64,000 nt of DNA from Aphelocoma coerulescens. Its lineage: Eukaryota; Chordata; Aves; Passeriformes; Corvidae. The translations under genes and the position numbers were made by a program. Shown one piece after another: positions 14,315-27,200 of this stretch (its first letter is position 1; each line of letters begins with the position of its first letter). The stretch is from positions 11,594,924-11,658,923 of the forward strand of contig NC_091023.1 of assembly GCF_041296385.1 (NCBI RefSeq), written 5' to 3'. The notes under the pieces were generated by a model. It searched no databases. It saw nothing but the letters and a program-made list of their open reading frames with translations, and had not been told where the DNA came from.

Positions 14315-14325
14315 AAAATGGCGGC
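14315..14325 (+). promoter_or_regulatory. YY1 site
   Basis: AAAATGGCGGC is a full match to the YY1 consensus. Such sites are usually just downstream of start sites in CpG-island promoters. This suggests that plus-strand transcription starts near 14.3 kb. Confidence 0.65.
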
Positions 14326-14351
14326 GGCGGGGCCGTCGCTTTCTCCACCGC

Positions 14352-14358
14352 CCGGAAG
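14352..14358 (+). promoter_or_regulatory. ETS/GABP-type site
   Basis: CCGGAAG matches the ETS-family core, and a second GGAAGG follows immediately. ETS sites are common in bidirectional CpG-island promoters. The motif is short, so chance occurrence in GC-rich DNA is possible. Confidence 0.45.
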
Positions 14359-14399
14359 GGAAGGAAGGCAGACCGGCGGCCTGAGGCGACGGCGGCTTT

Positions 14400-14478
14400 A
14401 GCGAGGGCTTGCCCTTGGGGAAGGAGCGTCTCCATGCCGAGGCAGGACGGGGGGCCCCGTAAACCAGTACGCGGCCCA
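14400..14478 (+). pseudogene. Possible remnant of FBXO36 exon 1
   Basis: In known FBXO36 genes the first coding exon encodes a short N-terminus ending near LLVTRSQ, directly before a donor. Here a plus-strand donor, GTAAGT at 14479, follows the bases ACGCGGCCCA. These resemble the end of that exon with a one-base loss. The upstream part does not give a convincing match in any frame, and the start codon cannot be placed. Position, strand and donor fit the expected place beside the bidirectional promoter, but similarity is weak and this could be an unrelated 5' non-coding exon. Confidence 0.25.
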
Positions 14479-14549
14479 GTAAGTGCCGCTGGCCTGGCCT
14501 CCCGAGGGCTGGGTTGCGTGAGGGCTGGCTGCTAAAAGGGTATTTGCAG

Positions 14550-14664
14550 GCATGGGTGAAGACGAGAAGCCTCAGTATGTGGGAGATTCCTTCTACCTGG
14601 ACTTTCCCGAGCCTGTAGGATGCGGCTCCCAGAGGAAAGGAGGAAATAAAAATCTATCAAAATG
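14550..14664 (+). other. Splice-bounded open segment of unknown identity
   Basis: An acceptor-like TATTTGCAG ends at 14549, and a consensus GTGAGT donor follows 14664. Inside, ATG at 14552 opens 37 complete codons plus two bases, starting MGEDEKPQYVGDSFYLDF. An in-frame stop lies upstream across the short preceding intron, so this would be the first usable ATG. I do not recognise the peptide. Joining it to the next splice-bounded segment at 15675 gives an immediate TGA, so as read it does not continue as protein. It may be a 5' exon of a non-coding transcript, or a chance arrangement. Confidence 0.3.
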
Positions 14665-15674
14665 GTGAGTTAGTAGCCTTGCGAAGTAGTGTATGCACAT
14701 CGTGATTTTGTACCCTTAAAACAGACGTCAGTATTGTCAGAAATGCCTCACAAATAAATGTGGTGCTACATTTAACGCAAATAAAGAACAAATCCTTAAG
14801 TATTCCTTGTAAGAAAATGTAAGTTTAGCTGCACTTTCAGGGTGATCAGACTTAAGGCAGGGGGGTAAGCAATAAACTTTTCTGAGAAAGTTTTTTAAAT
14901 GTCTCACTGGAACCAAAAAAAACCCCAACATATTTTTAAACTAGGAGGAAGTTTTCAGGTTTTTTTCATAAAGTAAACAAAAATAATGGGCATATGTACT
15001 TTCGGGGAAGAACTGCTGCACAATAACTGGGAAATATGTGCTTTTGAGTAGCTGAAGTCTTGTAGTGGGCCTGTCCCACTGACCCCGTAGGAATCCTATC
15101 AGTGCTCTGCTTGTCTGTGAAATGTGATTGAGTGCTGTAGGGTCTTTGCTATTCATTTTTGCACTCCAATAATAAAAATAAGATGGTTCTTCTTATTATT
15201 ACTGTCATCAGGTTTTTGGTTCTCATATCTGTTTCCTGTCACACACTTCAGGTATCTATTCTTGGGTGTGTTTTCAGCTGCCCAAATATATCCTGAAAAC
15301 AAACCAAAGTCAGTTAACATAAACCATGCAAAAAAGCTTCATAGCTGTCAGTGTAAGTAAGTTCAAATTTTTCTGCAAATGTTCATTGTACAAAGCATTA
15401 CCAGGAAGTTGGTGTAATTGAAAAATAACTGGTTTGAATTATTTTAAAAATTCAGCTTTGATTTTATGGCAACAAGATCATTTGAGTATTGTGCAGTGAA
15501 TGTATGTATTTGAATATATCACTATATTTTCTGAAGCTAATGATTCCAGAAAAACTTCATCATTCACTCAAATTTTAAATTCAGTACTCCTCAAAACACC
15601 TTCACATAAGTAGTGTCTCCAGTTTTAACTTCTGTACATGTAAAACTTCTAGATGCTAGTTAACCTTTCTACAG

Positions 15675-15723
15675 ACTGTGGAATCTCCTGAGAGAAGACC
15701 TGTGTCAGAAATAGCAATTGAAG
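15675..15723 (+). other. Putative small exon, unknown transcript
   Basis: A 49-base segment between a good acceptor (CTTTCTACAG) and a good donor (GTATGT). Only one frame is open: sixteen codons starting TVESPERRPV, leaving one base over. The outgoing phase fits the segment at 20088-20147. I do not recognise the peptide, and no upstream partner with the right phase was found. With such a short exon, chance is a serious alternative. Confidence 0.2.
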
Positions 15724-18700
15724 GTATGTGCATCACTGATGTTCCAAGTTGTGTCTCATGTGAAATATATTTAGCCATCCTGTGTTAGCATGGAGGAGGC
15801 CTTGTTGTTGGTTCACGTTCCCCGTGTGCTATTTTGCAGTCTCCTAATAAATAACAGTCTTTGCCTGAAAGGCCTCTGTCTAAGCCTCCAACCAGGCACA
15901 TGGTTACATGAATGCTGAAACCTGCTACTTTGAATAGTCCCATTCTTGGAAGTGAGTGGTTTCAGAACTGTCGGTTGTTTTTCTTTAAAAGCAAAAAGGG
16001 GAGTTTGTGGCTGCATGGTGGATTTGTATGTAAGGTCCCATAATTCTGTCAAGTGTTGCCCTTCTTTGAATGGTCTGTTTGGGCTTTACGTGAGCAGTAA
16101 ATTCATCTCTTTCAGGATGAAGTTATCAATTTACTGGGCATGTCTTATAAAGCTCCAAGGCTTGTGGACCTGTGGTCATGGCCAGGATTTCTAGATATCA
16201 GCTAACTATAAAGTCAAACTGTCACAGAAACAGAAATCCTGTACAAATAAAGAAGATCTTAAGAATGTGTTAGGGCAAGAAATCTAATTGCATAAATGAG
16301 GATTTACAGAATACAGTTCACCCAGCTGGATTGTATGGAAGGAGAGATCTTCCGAGCCATCAGTGAAATGATGTAGTAGCTATTTTAAGTCAGCAATCAT
16401 AATTTTACAAATGCACAGAAACGATTCCACATTTCCCCTGCGTGGGCACCTGCCAGTTCAACTGCAGAAATGTAAGACTGAAAGAGACAACTTCAGGTCA
16501 TCCAGTCCCAGTGCCTGCTGTTTCATCCAACCACATAATAGATCCTCATAGGAGAAATAGGATTTATGTGTTTCAAAGGTAGTGACACTTTTTTCCTCTG
16601 CTACTTCACACAGAACAACTGCTCCAGATGATCACTTCTCTGATGTAAAACTGGTTAGAAGTGCAGTTATGCAGATTAACTTACATGCATTTTGTTTGGA
16701 TATCTTGTGTGTAGGTAACAATGATGTATATGTGTGTGTATATATATGATATATTGTATGTATTTAATAAATATGTGCTCTGGATAGGGTTTGTTTTGTT
16801 TTTTCAATCTCCACTTGTGAAACAGACTTTCTGCTTCTTGATCACTCTCATATCTTTTCACTGCATCTCTTCCCATTAGTACTTTTATTCTTAATAAGCC
16901 TAACAAGTTCCATGTGCAAAAGCATTGTTACTTCCCCATGTCTTCTGGAAAGTCTTGGGTGATTTAAATTTTAGGATTGTATTTAACTTTCTCTACCAAA
17001 ATCATATTAATGACTCTTTATCCTCCTTCAATTAGTTATTATTCCAATTTCTCCTCTGTCAACTTTTGATTTATAACTTTTTGGTTTATGGCATAAATTA
17101 TTTCCAAATGATGAATTTGCCATTTGTACTTCTCAAATTTTATTTTATGAATTTTTTTTCTTTTTCCTGTCCAGGATTGTTCTGAGTTGTTATGAAGGAG
17201 AAATTGGTGTACTTGTCAGGGTAAACATAAATAAAAAATGATTCTTGGCCATAAAATGTGTACTAGGGATCCTGCTAGTATTCATGGGAATGGTGAATAG
17301 TTTTTGTTTTGAGTGCATGTAATGTTACATAGGATGGGAGTCTTTTTGTTCAAGATTGACATGAGGGATGGCAAATTGTTTCACATATGCCTTTCCACTA
17401 CCTTTCATTGTAAATGTTTTTCAATCTTGAAATGCCAAATTAATATTTGATATGCCAGTTATAATTTGGCAAGGTTTATCGCAAACAACAATAGATTTTA
17501 TGTGTTTGTACAAAGCAAGCAATTAATCCTAAGGCTTTCAACATTAAATGTAAGATGGCTTGAGAGAGCCACACAAATAACCAACATTTCTTATAAATTG
17601 TTTAACAGATGATAAATACAGGTTTTGAAAAGTGCAAGAGAGGAATCCAGATGGTGGGGTAGTGTAGGGAAGATCGGTCGCTCATTTTGGTCAAACAAGG
17701 AATATAGACATACATCCCCCACGCCCCCAAAAAAGTCTGGTGCTTAATCTGCTTATAGGGCAGGCTGATAACTGGAATGATGAAGCTGGTAACAAAAGAA
17801 ATGTAATGGGAAAATGATCCGCTCAACATGTAATTAATACTAGCATCTGTCACCATTTAATGAATGCTACACTAATCAGAAGATTTTGTCACGTTAGTAA
17901 AATGTTCAGCTACTTACCCTCAAAAGACCAGCATGGTATGTTCACAAGGCTGCCATTGTTCTGTGCAGTATTCTACATAAGATCTGCTCCTGTAACAGCC
18001 AGGATAACTGAACTCTCTCAAATATGGAACTGCAGAATTGTGTGTTTGGGCAGAGGTCAGCATCTGGGTTCTCTATAACAAATATACACAGGACATGTAG
18101 ATGAGCAAACAGTGTAAGTAACTGGGCAAACAGTCCTGATGAATGTTCTTGTTCTTTACCCCTCATTGCTCCTATTGTTTAGTGTTCGCCTCTACATCTT
18201 CAATCAGTTTCTGATTAAATCAATACATTCTGAGCACAGCAAATTATTTTGGATACTGGCTACTACAGTAGCTTAAAAGGTCCTATAATTAGTTGTTTCA
18301 TTTTAGAAATAAAGGTTTTTTCTGGCTTTTTAGTTGTGAGCAAAAATTATGAACCTACAGCACTTAAATCTTTAAGTACATTTTTTTAAAGTCCTTTTTC
18401 AATAAATAACCCAGTTCTGTGACTGATCTCTGTAAGTCCTACACTACAAAAATGCAAACAAACAAAAAACCACCACCACATCAACAACATAACCCAAAAA
18501 AAAATTTTAAAAATTAAGAAAAAAAAATAACACCAAAAAAAATCCCCACACCAAAACAAAAAACCCCACCAAATTATCATTTTCCATTTCAGGAGACATT
18601 AATAAATGATCGTTGTAGTGGTTGTGGGCTGGCTGATTTTCAGTTGTGAGTACCTTCATGCTTTATTAAACCTGCAAGGATACCTCGTCCATTTGGGAAA

Positions 18701-20087
18701 AAGGTACTATAAAGTTAACTGCTATGTCTTGGGCTTGTTTTTAAGTCTTTATGATGACATTTGATATGTAACCTATTTGATTGACAGCAGATGCCATTTG
18801 AAGTGCTTAAGCCAGATGGATGGAGGGGGGGAGGAATTAACAGATGTTCTAATAGGCATTGAGCTGAAATTAATTTCATGTTACACAAAACAATTTTTTG
18901 AAAGATAAGTCTTATTTTAAGTAAAGATTTGTGGGAGATGAACCTTTTTCAAAATTCTACTCTTTTTTTTTGCATTTGAAGCATGAACAATGCCAGTTAT
19001 TACCTACCTGGACCAATTCTATTCAAGTGTCTTCTTTGACTTTTCAAACAGAGATTTGTGTTCTTAACAAACAAAAAGAGCACAGAAATTTCTCAAGAGG
19101 GAGTTTAAAAAATTATATTTTTATTATGAGCTATTTGTATGGAGGACTTCAACTGCATAGAACTAGGAACTTCTTGTTGATGTTGTAAATTAGAAATATT
19201 TCAAGTATAGTTTGATGAGACCAGGAGAAGGCAGCCATTTTGTACCAGCTCAGGAAATGCTGTGCTATGCTGAAAAGGTGTGTTTTCAAAAGAATCAAAC
19301 ATTTTCATGGTAATGGTATCACACAGTATTAAGCAGTAATTACCAGGAGAATGTTTGTTAAGCCTAAAATACATAGGGAAATCTCCTTTGCATTTTTGCT
19401 GTCTCTAATTCAGACATCAAAGTAAATAGTAGAGCTGCTGCTTGGAAAATGGAGACAGTTTCTCTGGGGAAATAATGCTGCACTGGAAAAACATGAATAT
19501 TGTCAGGTGTTTCTGTCCAAAGCTAAAATAAGTTGATTTAGCAGTGCTGTGACGTGTTATGGTTTGGATGCCTGATGGTACCTCTCACTTCTTCCGTGAT
19601 GTGCCACCTCTGAACGTATGCAGTGGCTAGATCTTTTCCATAAGGTTTTGGGAAAGATTTGGGAATTCCTTGGTCATGCTGCAATATTGAAGATGTAATA
19701 CAGCAGAAGAACTGACATAGGAAAATTTGGACTTTTAACAACTGAAATGCAATTTGTGATGTGTTGCACTGGCAATGCTGGAATTTCAGGGCTTTCCTTA
19801 TTAGTGGAGCAAAATTTCTCTAAAGAAGGCATCACATACAGCAATGTGAAGGATGGGTTTTTACCTTCCCAGAAGACTCATTTCTCTTTTTTGGAAGGTG
19901 GTTGTTTTGGCTTTTTTTTTTTTCCCCACAAACATTACCAAATGCTTAACCCTATGAAACATTCATTTATTGATTTGAAATTAGATATATAACTGATATA
20001 GGATGATTATTACTTGTGAAGTTGAGTTCTTAGTTAACCCTATGATAATGCAGTGCTGTCATGTGGGTTTATAAAATTCTTTTTCAG

Positions 20088-20147
20088 TAGTGGTTGAGCT
20101 GTCATTTGAAGATGTGTTGGAATATTCTCATACCAGTTTCAATGAAG
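20088..20147 (+). other. Putative small exon, unknown transcript
   Basis: A 60-base segment between TTCTTTTTCAG and GTATGT. The frame that joins in phase to 15675-15723 reads VVELSFEDVLEYSHTSFNE and leaves one base. I first took this for FBXO36 exon 2, because of a loose likeness to EDFLENSH in the human protein. The true exon 2 relic lies at 30294. The segment remains unassigned. Confidence 0.2.
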
Positions 20148-22079
20148 GTATGTTAAAGATGATAAAGTAATCTTAGTTAATTCACTATTAATCTGGTTTT
20201 ACTATATCACTGGTAGCCTAGAGTGTATTGGGTTTTGTCTACTTACAACTAGTCTTTAATATACAGATAGCAGGATCTCACAGAATTGCAATGTTTAAGC
20301 TCCAATTTTGAGTTTTATGCATGGTTTTAATATTTGTGGCTTTCTTTAAAAGTATCATACTTTATCTAGTCCTCCCTGATAAGGATGATTTTCAGGTCAT
20401 GAAGGTGTAATAGTTTCTCAAGGTAAGCAATCACGACTACTTTCTGCTTAATAATGTGAACATTTCTTGCTGTAACCAAGTGATGTTCACATGTTCATTA
20501 TTGCTAGTGTTTGTTCTTTAGAAACAAAGAAAGACTGAGTTATATTTTTCGCTTGCCTCACTTAGGTAATAAATCCTTATCAATCTTGTTCTCTGTGTTC
20601 AGATACTTCAGGAGTAATTCTACTTTTGTGTTACCAAAGGTAAATTTGTGTTCTTACCTGTTGTCTTGTTTTCTTTTTTCCTGCTTCAAGTTAGAAAAAT
20701 AATTATTTCTTCTTTTCTTTTGCCTTTATTAACCAAGAGCAGTCTACATTATTTCATTTTCCATATACACAATAGCGTTTATGATGAAGAACTATCAGAT
20801 ATGTTTACTTGACTAGGCATACCATATATTTATACTTCTTTCATTTATCAAAAGTAATTAAATGCACTAAGCAAAGTGTTCAAGGGAAGGAAAAAGGCAA
20901 GAAGTGTAGAAGGCAAAGCTAGAAAAGGTTCAGAATTTTTATCTCAAAGTGAGATAGGTTATGAAAGTCTTATCTAAAGATGCACCAGTGAAACCTAAAA
21001 ATTATTTTTAAATGAAGTTGCTGGTCTAAACTGCTCTATGGATTTTTATTGTAAAGATTTGCTTGATTTTGATTGGATATAAACTAAATCAGTTTGTGTT
21101 AAACTGAAATAAGCCTAAATTAAACCAAAGTAAAAGTGCCTGAAGCTTTTGGATGGGCTTCACTAAATTAGATTAAAATTGTGCACTGGGTACAACCAGT
21201 GTAAACATCATTTTTTGCCTGAAACCTGAATTACACAAATTGTCTGGAGAAGGGTGGGAACTAGAAGAATGAACACTAGTGCACAGTAAAATTATAAAAA
21301 TCATTTGCTGAAAAACTCAATACTGTTGAAGCAGAAGCCTGGGAGAGTGTCTGAAGCCAGAGTTCTAAATAACAAAATAGGATGATAATGAACAATAGAG
21401 TGAAAGGAATGACAGCAGATGGGGATTGCAGGCAAGAGAAGCTGCATGGCTGGAAAGCATCAAAAAATCAAGCAGATACTTGTGACAGAAAATGCAATAT
21501 ATGTTTTAGTATATGTGCACATCAAATTATCATGACAAATGATAATGAAAGGATAGACTTCAGCTTTTGCTAAGTTGGTGCTGCAGCTGAGTTGTACAGT
21601 TGTTTCCTCCTATGCAGTTTACAATGCGACTGAAACCTACAGGTAACAAATGTTAAGTTTCATATAAAACGAGTAATTAAAATTGGACTGAAAAAATCCT
21701 AGTCTTCCTGTTTCCTAAAACTTGGTTCCTTGATTTGAGGTGGTATTAAAGCTGTAAATAGACAGCAAGGGAACTTTGAAAAACACACTGATAATGTTAG
21801 TTTGTTCTTTAAAAATATGATGAGATTTTAGGGGCCAGTGCAATAGATGTTTCTCAAAATTTAGAGTAGGAGATGTCAGTGCTGAAAGTGAGCTGCCCAC
21901 TTAAGAATATAGTAAAACAGTTTTCAGCAGATATTAGATTAAACTGGTGGCAGATATATGCAAATCAGGAAGATAAGAAGTATCCAAGAAGGGAGCTGTG
22001 GGATGATTTAAGACTTCATCTGTAATAGAAGAGATTGCCAGTTATATGTACAGACCCTGCTAAAAGAGGTGCAGATTCC

Positions 22080-22207
22080 CTAAAAATTACTTTGCACTGT
22101 AACACTGCTGTACTTCAGGACATTTTATACAGATAGCAGGAGTCTGACTGCTCTGTTTTGTTGTTTGGCATTTTTTACTCTAATAAAGAGGAAACAAACT
22201 CAAGCTC

Positions 22208-22244
<37 letters not shown>

Positions 22245-22260
22245 AAGAAATTAAAGCATA
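22080..22260 (+). repeat. Poly(A) tract behind a poly(A) signal, possible retrocopy tail
   Basis: AATAAA at 22182-22187 is followed 20 bases later by a run of 18 A (22208-22225), then an AAAAG-type A-rich stretch to about 22252. That spacing is what a reverse-transcribed mRNA tail leaves behind. The sequence just upstream shows no recognisable coding region, and no clear target-site duplication was found. It could equally be simple A-rich sequence. Confidence 0.3.
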
Positions 22261-24238
22261 GACTTGACCTGAAATTGCAACAAGGAGACCTTGAAACTGA
22301 ATTAAGAAGGACAAAACCAAAAGAAATGGCTTTAAATTAAAACTGTCAGTGTCTTACCCATCTAGAAAGGAATGTTATGTCTTGCACTTAGCTTGCATCC
22401 TTTGTTGTGTTAAGTAGTGGAATAATCTCTTTGTGGCAGTCTGATCTAGGTCTGCCTGTTTAATCACATTAATAAATGGCAAGTATCATGCTCATAATTG
22501 AAGACTCTGATCCTCTAGAGTAATATTTTATTCCCTCTGATAGTTTTGCTTTCCCTTCAGCATGTCCCCTCCCTTCTGCATTCTCTCACTCTTGTATTGT
22601 TTCTCTGATCTGTGTGCACAAGTCTGTATAAAGGTAGACCTTAGCTTCCAAAGCACCTGTGCTGTAAGCAGCTGTGATAAACTGCTTTACCTACTTTTTT
22701 TTCTTACTTTCTTCACTTTTTATTTGTTCTCTCTCCCACCCACAAGCTCTGGGAAAACCAAGGAAGAAAGATACTAAAATAGGAATAAACCAGGTATGTA
22801 ACTGAGAGAAGGGGAGGAGACCATGGCAAGACAACAGATTTTGTGCTCAAATATAACTACTGCATTCCCCAAAGGAAAAGACAATTATTATTTCCAAGGT
22901 TTTCTTATTATATCTTCCTCCTGTATTTTACTAAAATGTTCTTCAGATGCTGTCAGTGGGAGCCTTTAGTAGTCATGCACACACACAGGCAAAGCTTATC
23001 CCTTGGCTTAAGTGGGTTGATGTTTCTGAGTGTGAGTGAAGTGATGGAAAACTTATCAGCTTCATAGTTGCTACATGTGAAATTTTGGAACTGAGACACT
23101 TCTGTTTTTCTTCATGCGCTTGAAATATTTGTTAAACGCACGGCACGAAACAGTTTGCCTTTACACCAGGAAGTTATCTTTTTTCTGTGTGTCATTTTCT
23201 TTACCTCTGTACTCTGCTACAGTCACTGATGTATTTTTATTTGCTAACTAAATTGTTTGAGCTTTTCTTGCTATTAATAGTAATACTTTTTTTTCTCCAA
23301 AACCAAAGCAGACATAGGGAAGGGAGGTATGTGGGTTTGCATGATGACTAACATGGTCCTGAGAAGAATATGTACAAACTTTCAAGTACACACTGTTGTC
23401 CAGAATTTCAACCCAATGATGTGTATGCGCTTTTCTTGTAGAATAGTTCCTTTAGCACAGCTGGGCATTACACTTTAGACTCTTTGGCATATATGAAATG
23501 GACATCTCTCAAAAAAGACTGAAAAATGGACAATGTCTAGTAAATGCCAAAGAGACCTACTTTTTCTTCTCATGAGTGCACATCAGAAGACTGTAGAGAT
23601 GTAATCCTATCAGTGTAGACAAAATAGTAATTTGTATAATTTCCTATACTATAGCAAATGCAGACGTTAGAGTTTTGTATCAGTTGTCAAATGAAGCAGG
23701 GACCTTGTAAGCCCTACCTTAAATTTGAGAAGAAAGTTAATAAATTGCCAAAAGAACAAAAAGCATCTGATTTCACAGACATAACAGGCAGCAGCTAGTA
23801 CCTATTTGATTTCCTATTGTTCATCCCTGAAATGTGGAATAGCACCAGTGCTTTAGTTTAATTTCAGTTTGGTGGACTCTTGCACTATTGCACCCAGATG
23901 TGTTTCAATTTTTTGTGTTTACTCTGAAAAAGTTGCCCTTCAAAGACCTCTTAGAACCCTAAATATGTTAAGACTTAATTAACTGCTTACTCTTGATAGT
24001 CCGTTTTACTTTCTTTTTCAATGAAAGAGGTCAAACCCTGTCAGCAATTTTGAGCTACATACCACCAGCACCCCTGAAACCAGCATGGTCCCCTTTTTCA
24101 GGCTGCATTTGCTAGTGTGCACATTCTTGCATATTAACCAAATCAGAACTCTCAAAATAGTCTGCTTTGTCCAGTCATATATTTTCGTTACAGAGTCTCA
24201 CTGGTTTTGGAGGCAGGAAGGAAAAAATGATTCTTCAC

Positions 24239-24274
24239 AAGATCTACAAGATCTACAAGATCTACAAGATCTAC
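24239..24274. repeat. Four perfect copies of a 9-base repeat
   Basis: The unit AAGATCTAC is repeated four times without change. It is a short, apparently young tandem repeat in otherwise unique sequence. Confidence 0.85.
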
Positions 24275-27200
24275 ATTCTTGCGTTTAAGTTAATCACAAT
24301 ATGCCATTGTAGCCTTGCATGAAACAATTGCCCGTGTGTTACCGTTCCACAGCAGCTTATCCCGTAGGGATCAAAATAGCATTGGCTTGAGCTGGGTCAG
24401 TGTCCATGCCTAAGGATAGCCTCACTCCAGCTCTTTCTAAAGTTATGAAACATTTCATTTTAGTTCTTTTGTAAATACCTGTCCATTGTCAGTGCTAGCT
24501 GGTTCTATAGTTTAGACACAATACACAGTTACCTTTTCTTGGTGAAAATTATGTAAAATTTTAAGGTACCTGTTTTGCATTTTTAAAGTGACCTAGAAGC
24601 CTCAGCTTCATTCACTTGCAGAATGAGCATAGCTTTGTCTAAGCCTGAAGATTTCTGTTGTGCAACTCAAATTTTCCTTTATTTTTTATGCAGTCAAAGC
24701 TGCAGTGTGGATTTAAATGCAACTGTATGAAAAACTTCACTATAAAGTAAAAAAATCCAGTACTATGGTATCAGCTTCTCAATTAGATGCAACTATGTTA
24801 GAGTCAGAGTAGAAAAAACTATTACAAGAGGGGTGCCTTTTTGTAAATAAAATTGCATGCAAACTAACAGGGATTGGAAAGATGAAGGAAGCAGGTAAGA
24901 TGGAATTTTTTACCAATTAATTTCAGAATTTAAAATATTTATCTAGTGAAAGCATTTGACTTAACATGTTGGAAGTTGAGCCTAGATTTACAAATTCTTA
25001 GGCAACAAATTAGCAGATACTGGCCTCAAGCAACCAATTAAGTGAAAGATGCTTAGTTATAGAGATCATGATTTTAGAAGTATCTAATTTAATATATATT
25101 TGTCTCCTTTATTATATTTCAGTAATGCTGATATTTATTCTGCATTTATTTTGTAAAGATTTATGTGAGGGTGAAATGGGCAATTTCTTAACCAACGTAC
25201 ATGGAAGTGAATTGTTTTAAAACCAATAGATTAATTTGAAATTGCAGTAAAAATGCAACAATAGTGTGCAAGAGAAAATAAGATAAAATAATAAAATGAG
25301 TCATAGAAAAATTTGAATATTCTAATTTTGAAATCAAAATTTTAAGGTCCCCTCCAATCTACAAAACCCAGCCAAAAGCCCAGGTTGTCTTTTTTAAAAA
25401 AAAAAAACTGTGGAGAAGTAATATAGTATGGGATAAAATAGTCTGGGAGAAGGGATTTAGTAGAGATAAAGTCATTAGGACAACTGAAAATGTGACATTT
25501 TCTCGGTAGAAGGCACAATGGCTTCTTCACTGCACAGCGGAATGAGAGCTTGGATTGTAGTAACAAATCCAATGCTGAAAACAAAGACTGGGGATTTAGG
25601 TCATTCACCTGGGACAGAGGAAAATGTTTTAATCTAGATCTCCTGAATCTCAATGTTCTTTTCTGGATTCTGGAGTCACCTTCCTTCTCCAATGAATGTT
25701 TAACTATTTAAAGGAGAACAATTTAAGGGAAAAATTAACCTCCATATAGTCTGTAATCTGAGAAATTCTAGTTCGAGTTACTAGTTTTTAGCAAAGCAAA
25801 AAGCTGAATCTGAAGAAGTTTGAAATCCTAAAAATGTGTACTGGGGAAGGAAAAAGTTGCTCATATTTGCCTTTGTGCAGGGTTTCACAATTCACACTGT
25901 CTGTCTTCAACTTCCCCCAGAGGTTTCTTATTATACAATATGAGTCTGACGTGTGAGACTTGTCTTTACTTCTATAGCTTCTAAATTAGATTAAATTAAA
26001 GGAAGAATGAGACCCACATCCTTAAAAGCTGTCTCACCATATGACAAATTTCAAATATTATTTTCTCATACAATGTAAATAGTTCTATACTTCTGGTAAT
26101 CTACAGTTCATATTAATTTTGGCAATAGATATTTCCTAAATGGTTTATTTTTTGCTAATTTTCACTTAAATATTTTAGTAGCTTTATTTGTTTAAAAAAT
26201 CGCAATGACTTTTTACCTGAAGCCTTGTTTGGTTGCTGCTGTTTAGATTTGGGTTTGCTTTGGAATAAGCAATGTGGTGGTGAATTGCTTTACCACTTGC
26301 ACCTCCAAATAACATCAAGAATGGAATGTGTCCATGGTAACCAGGATGCACTGATAACACTTTCCATTCTTCATCTTTTAATCTATGCAAGTAGTATAGT
26401 ATTATAAAATCTATGCAATATTTTTATTTGAAATAACCACATGCTAAAAAATTACCAAGGTAACTGCAATTTGTCCTGCGTATTTGTACATAAAGAAGTT
26501 TTTTAATGGAATGGTGCTATTGGCAGTTTGTTTCACTGTAAATCAAAGAATAATGTTTCGAAAAATCCCAGTGGTGTTAAATAAAATTACTTTAATATTT
26601 TACTTTTTCTGTGCCTCTGCATGTTGGCATGGTCTTTCCATTTTGGCAGATAGTTCTATTGCAGTGTGCTTCGTGGTACAGCAATTAAGAGGAGGAGATA
26701 TTATGGATATATGTATTTCTGTAGGTTTTTTGAAATTACTATTAAAACACCTTGGAATTTGTACAACAATAATTTGGAATTGTACAACAATACTGCAAGA
26801 AAGTAAATTTTTATACCCAGATTAAAACTTCTGCTGTAATGGACAGGTGTATTTCATTTGCAGAGTATTGACTTATGTTCCATTTTAAAGTTTGTTGGAT
26901 TCTATAAAGATAAAAATGTTTTTCAAGAGTCTAAACACACATATGCCCACTCTAGTGTTTGGAATAAATATGTTTTTGGACACTCAAATCTATTTAAACT
27001 TACATTATAGATAAATTCACTCATACACACAAAATAATAAACAAAAAGTATATAGAATACTTACTGTGAAAAGTCTGTCTTTCTTAAGGCAGTGCAGACT
27101 TTCAGTATCTGCTATCTGTATACACTTTGTTTTGTTGCACTGTATATCCCAACTGAAAAGTATTGATTAATGTATTTTATAACAGATCCCAACACATTGT

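Larger units (their letters stand above)
12400..14540. promoter_or_regulatory. CpG island, shared TRIP12/FBXO36 promoter
   Basis: Base composition changes from AT-rich to strongly GC-rich with frequent CpG from about 12.5 kb, is densest at 13.3-14.5 kb, and drops again just after 14.55 kb. Long open frames on both strands here have proline-, arginine- and glycine-rich low-complexity translations. These are the normal by-product of GC-rich DNA and resemble no known protein. Strong splice donors point outward on each strand: GTGAGT on the minus strand ending at 13529, and GTAAGT on the plus strand after 14478. This suits a bidirectional promoter serving TRIP12 leftward and FBXO36 rightward. A run of 19 C lies at 12753-12771. 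Confidence 0.8.

Noticed and set aside
13085..14435. Frames of 245, 260 and 197 codons in the left CpG island
   Set aside because: Same compositional effect, with mutually overlapping frames on both strands and no recognisable domain.
16459..16600. Possible ancient CR1 or other LINE fragment (AGGTCATCCAGTCCC segment)
   Set aside because: Only a short string resembles a CR1 3' end; too diverged to support.
18455..18570. Apparent membrane-protein-like minus-strand frame rich in W and F
   Set aside because: Translation of A- and CCA-rich simple sequence, not a gene.
20088..20147. Interpreting this segment as FBXO36 exon 2
   Set aside because: The likeness to EDFLENSH is loose, the WWKISLR block is absent, and a far better exon 2 relic was found at 30294.
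23030..23070. Second candidate for the WWKISLR exon
   Set aside because: Only about a dozen bases resemble it and the following codons do not; this is chance.
25342..25692. 116-codon minus-strand open frame
   Set aside because: Low-complexity phenylalanine and lysine segment from an A/T run, with no known similarity.
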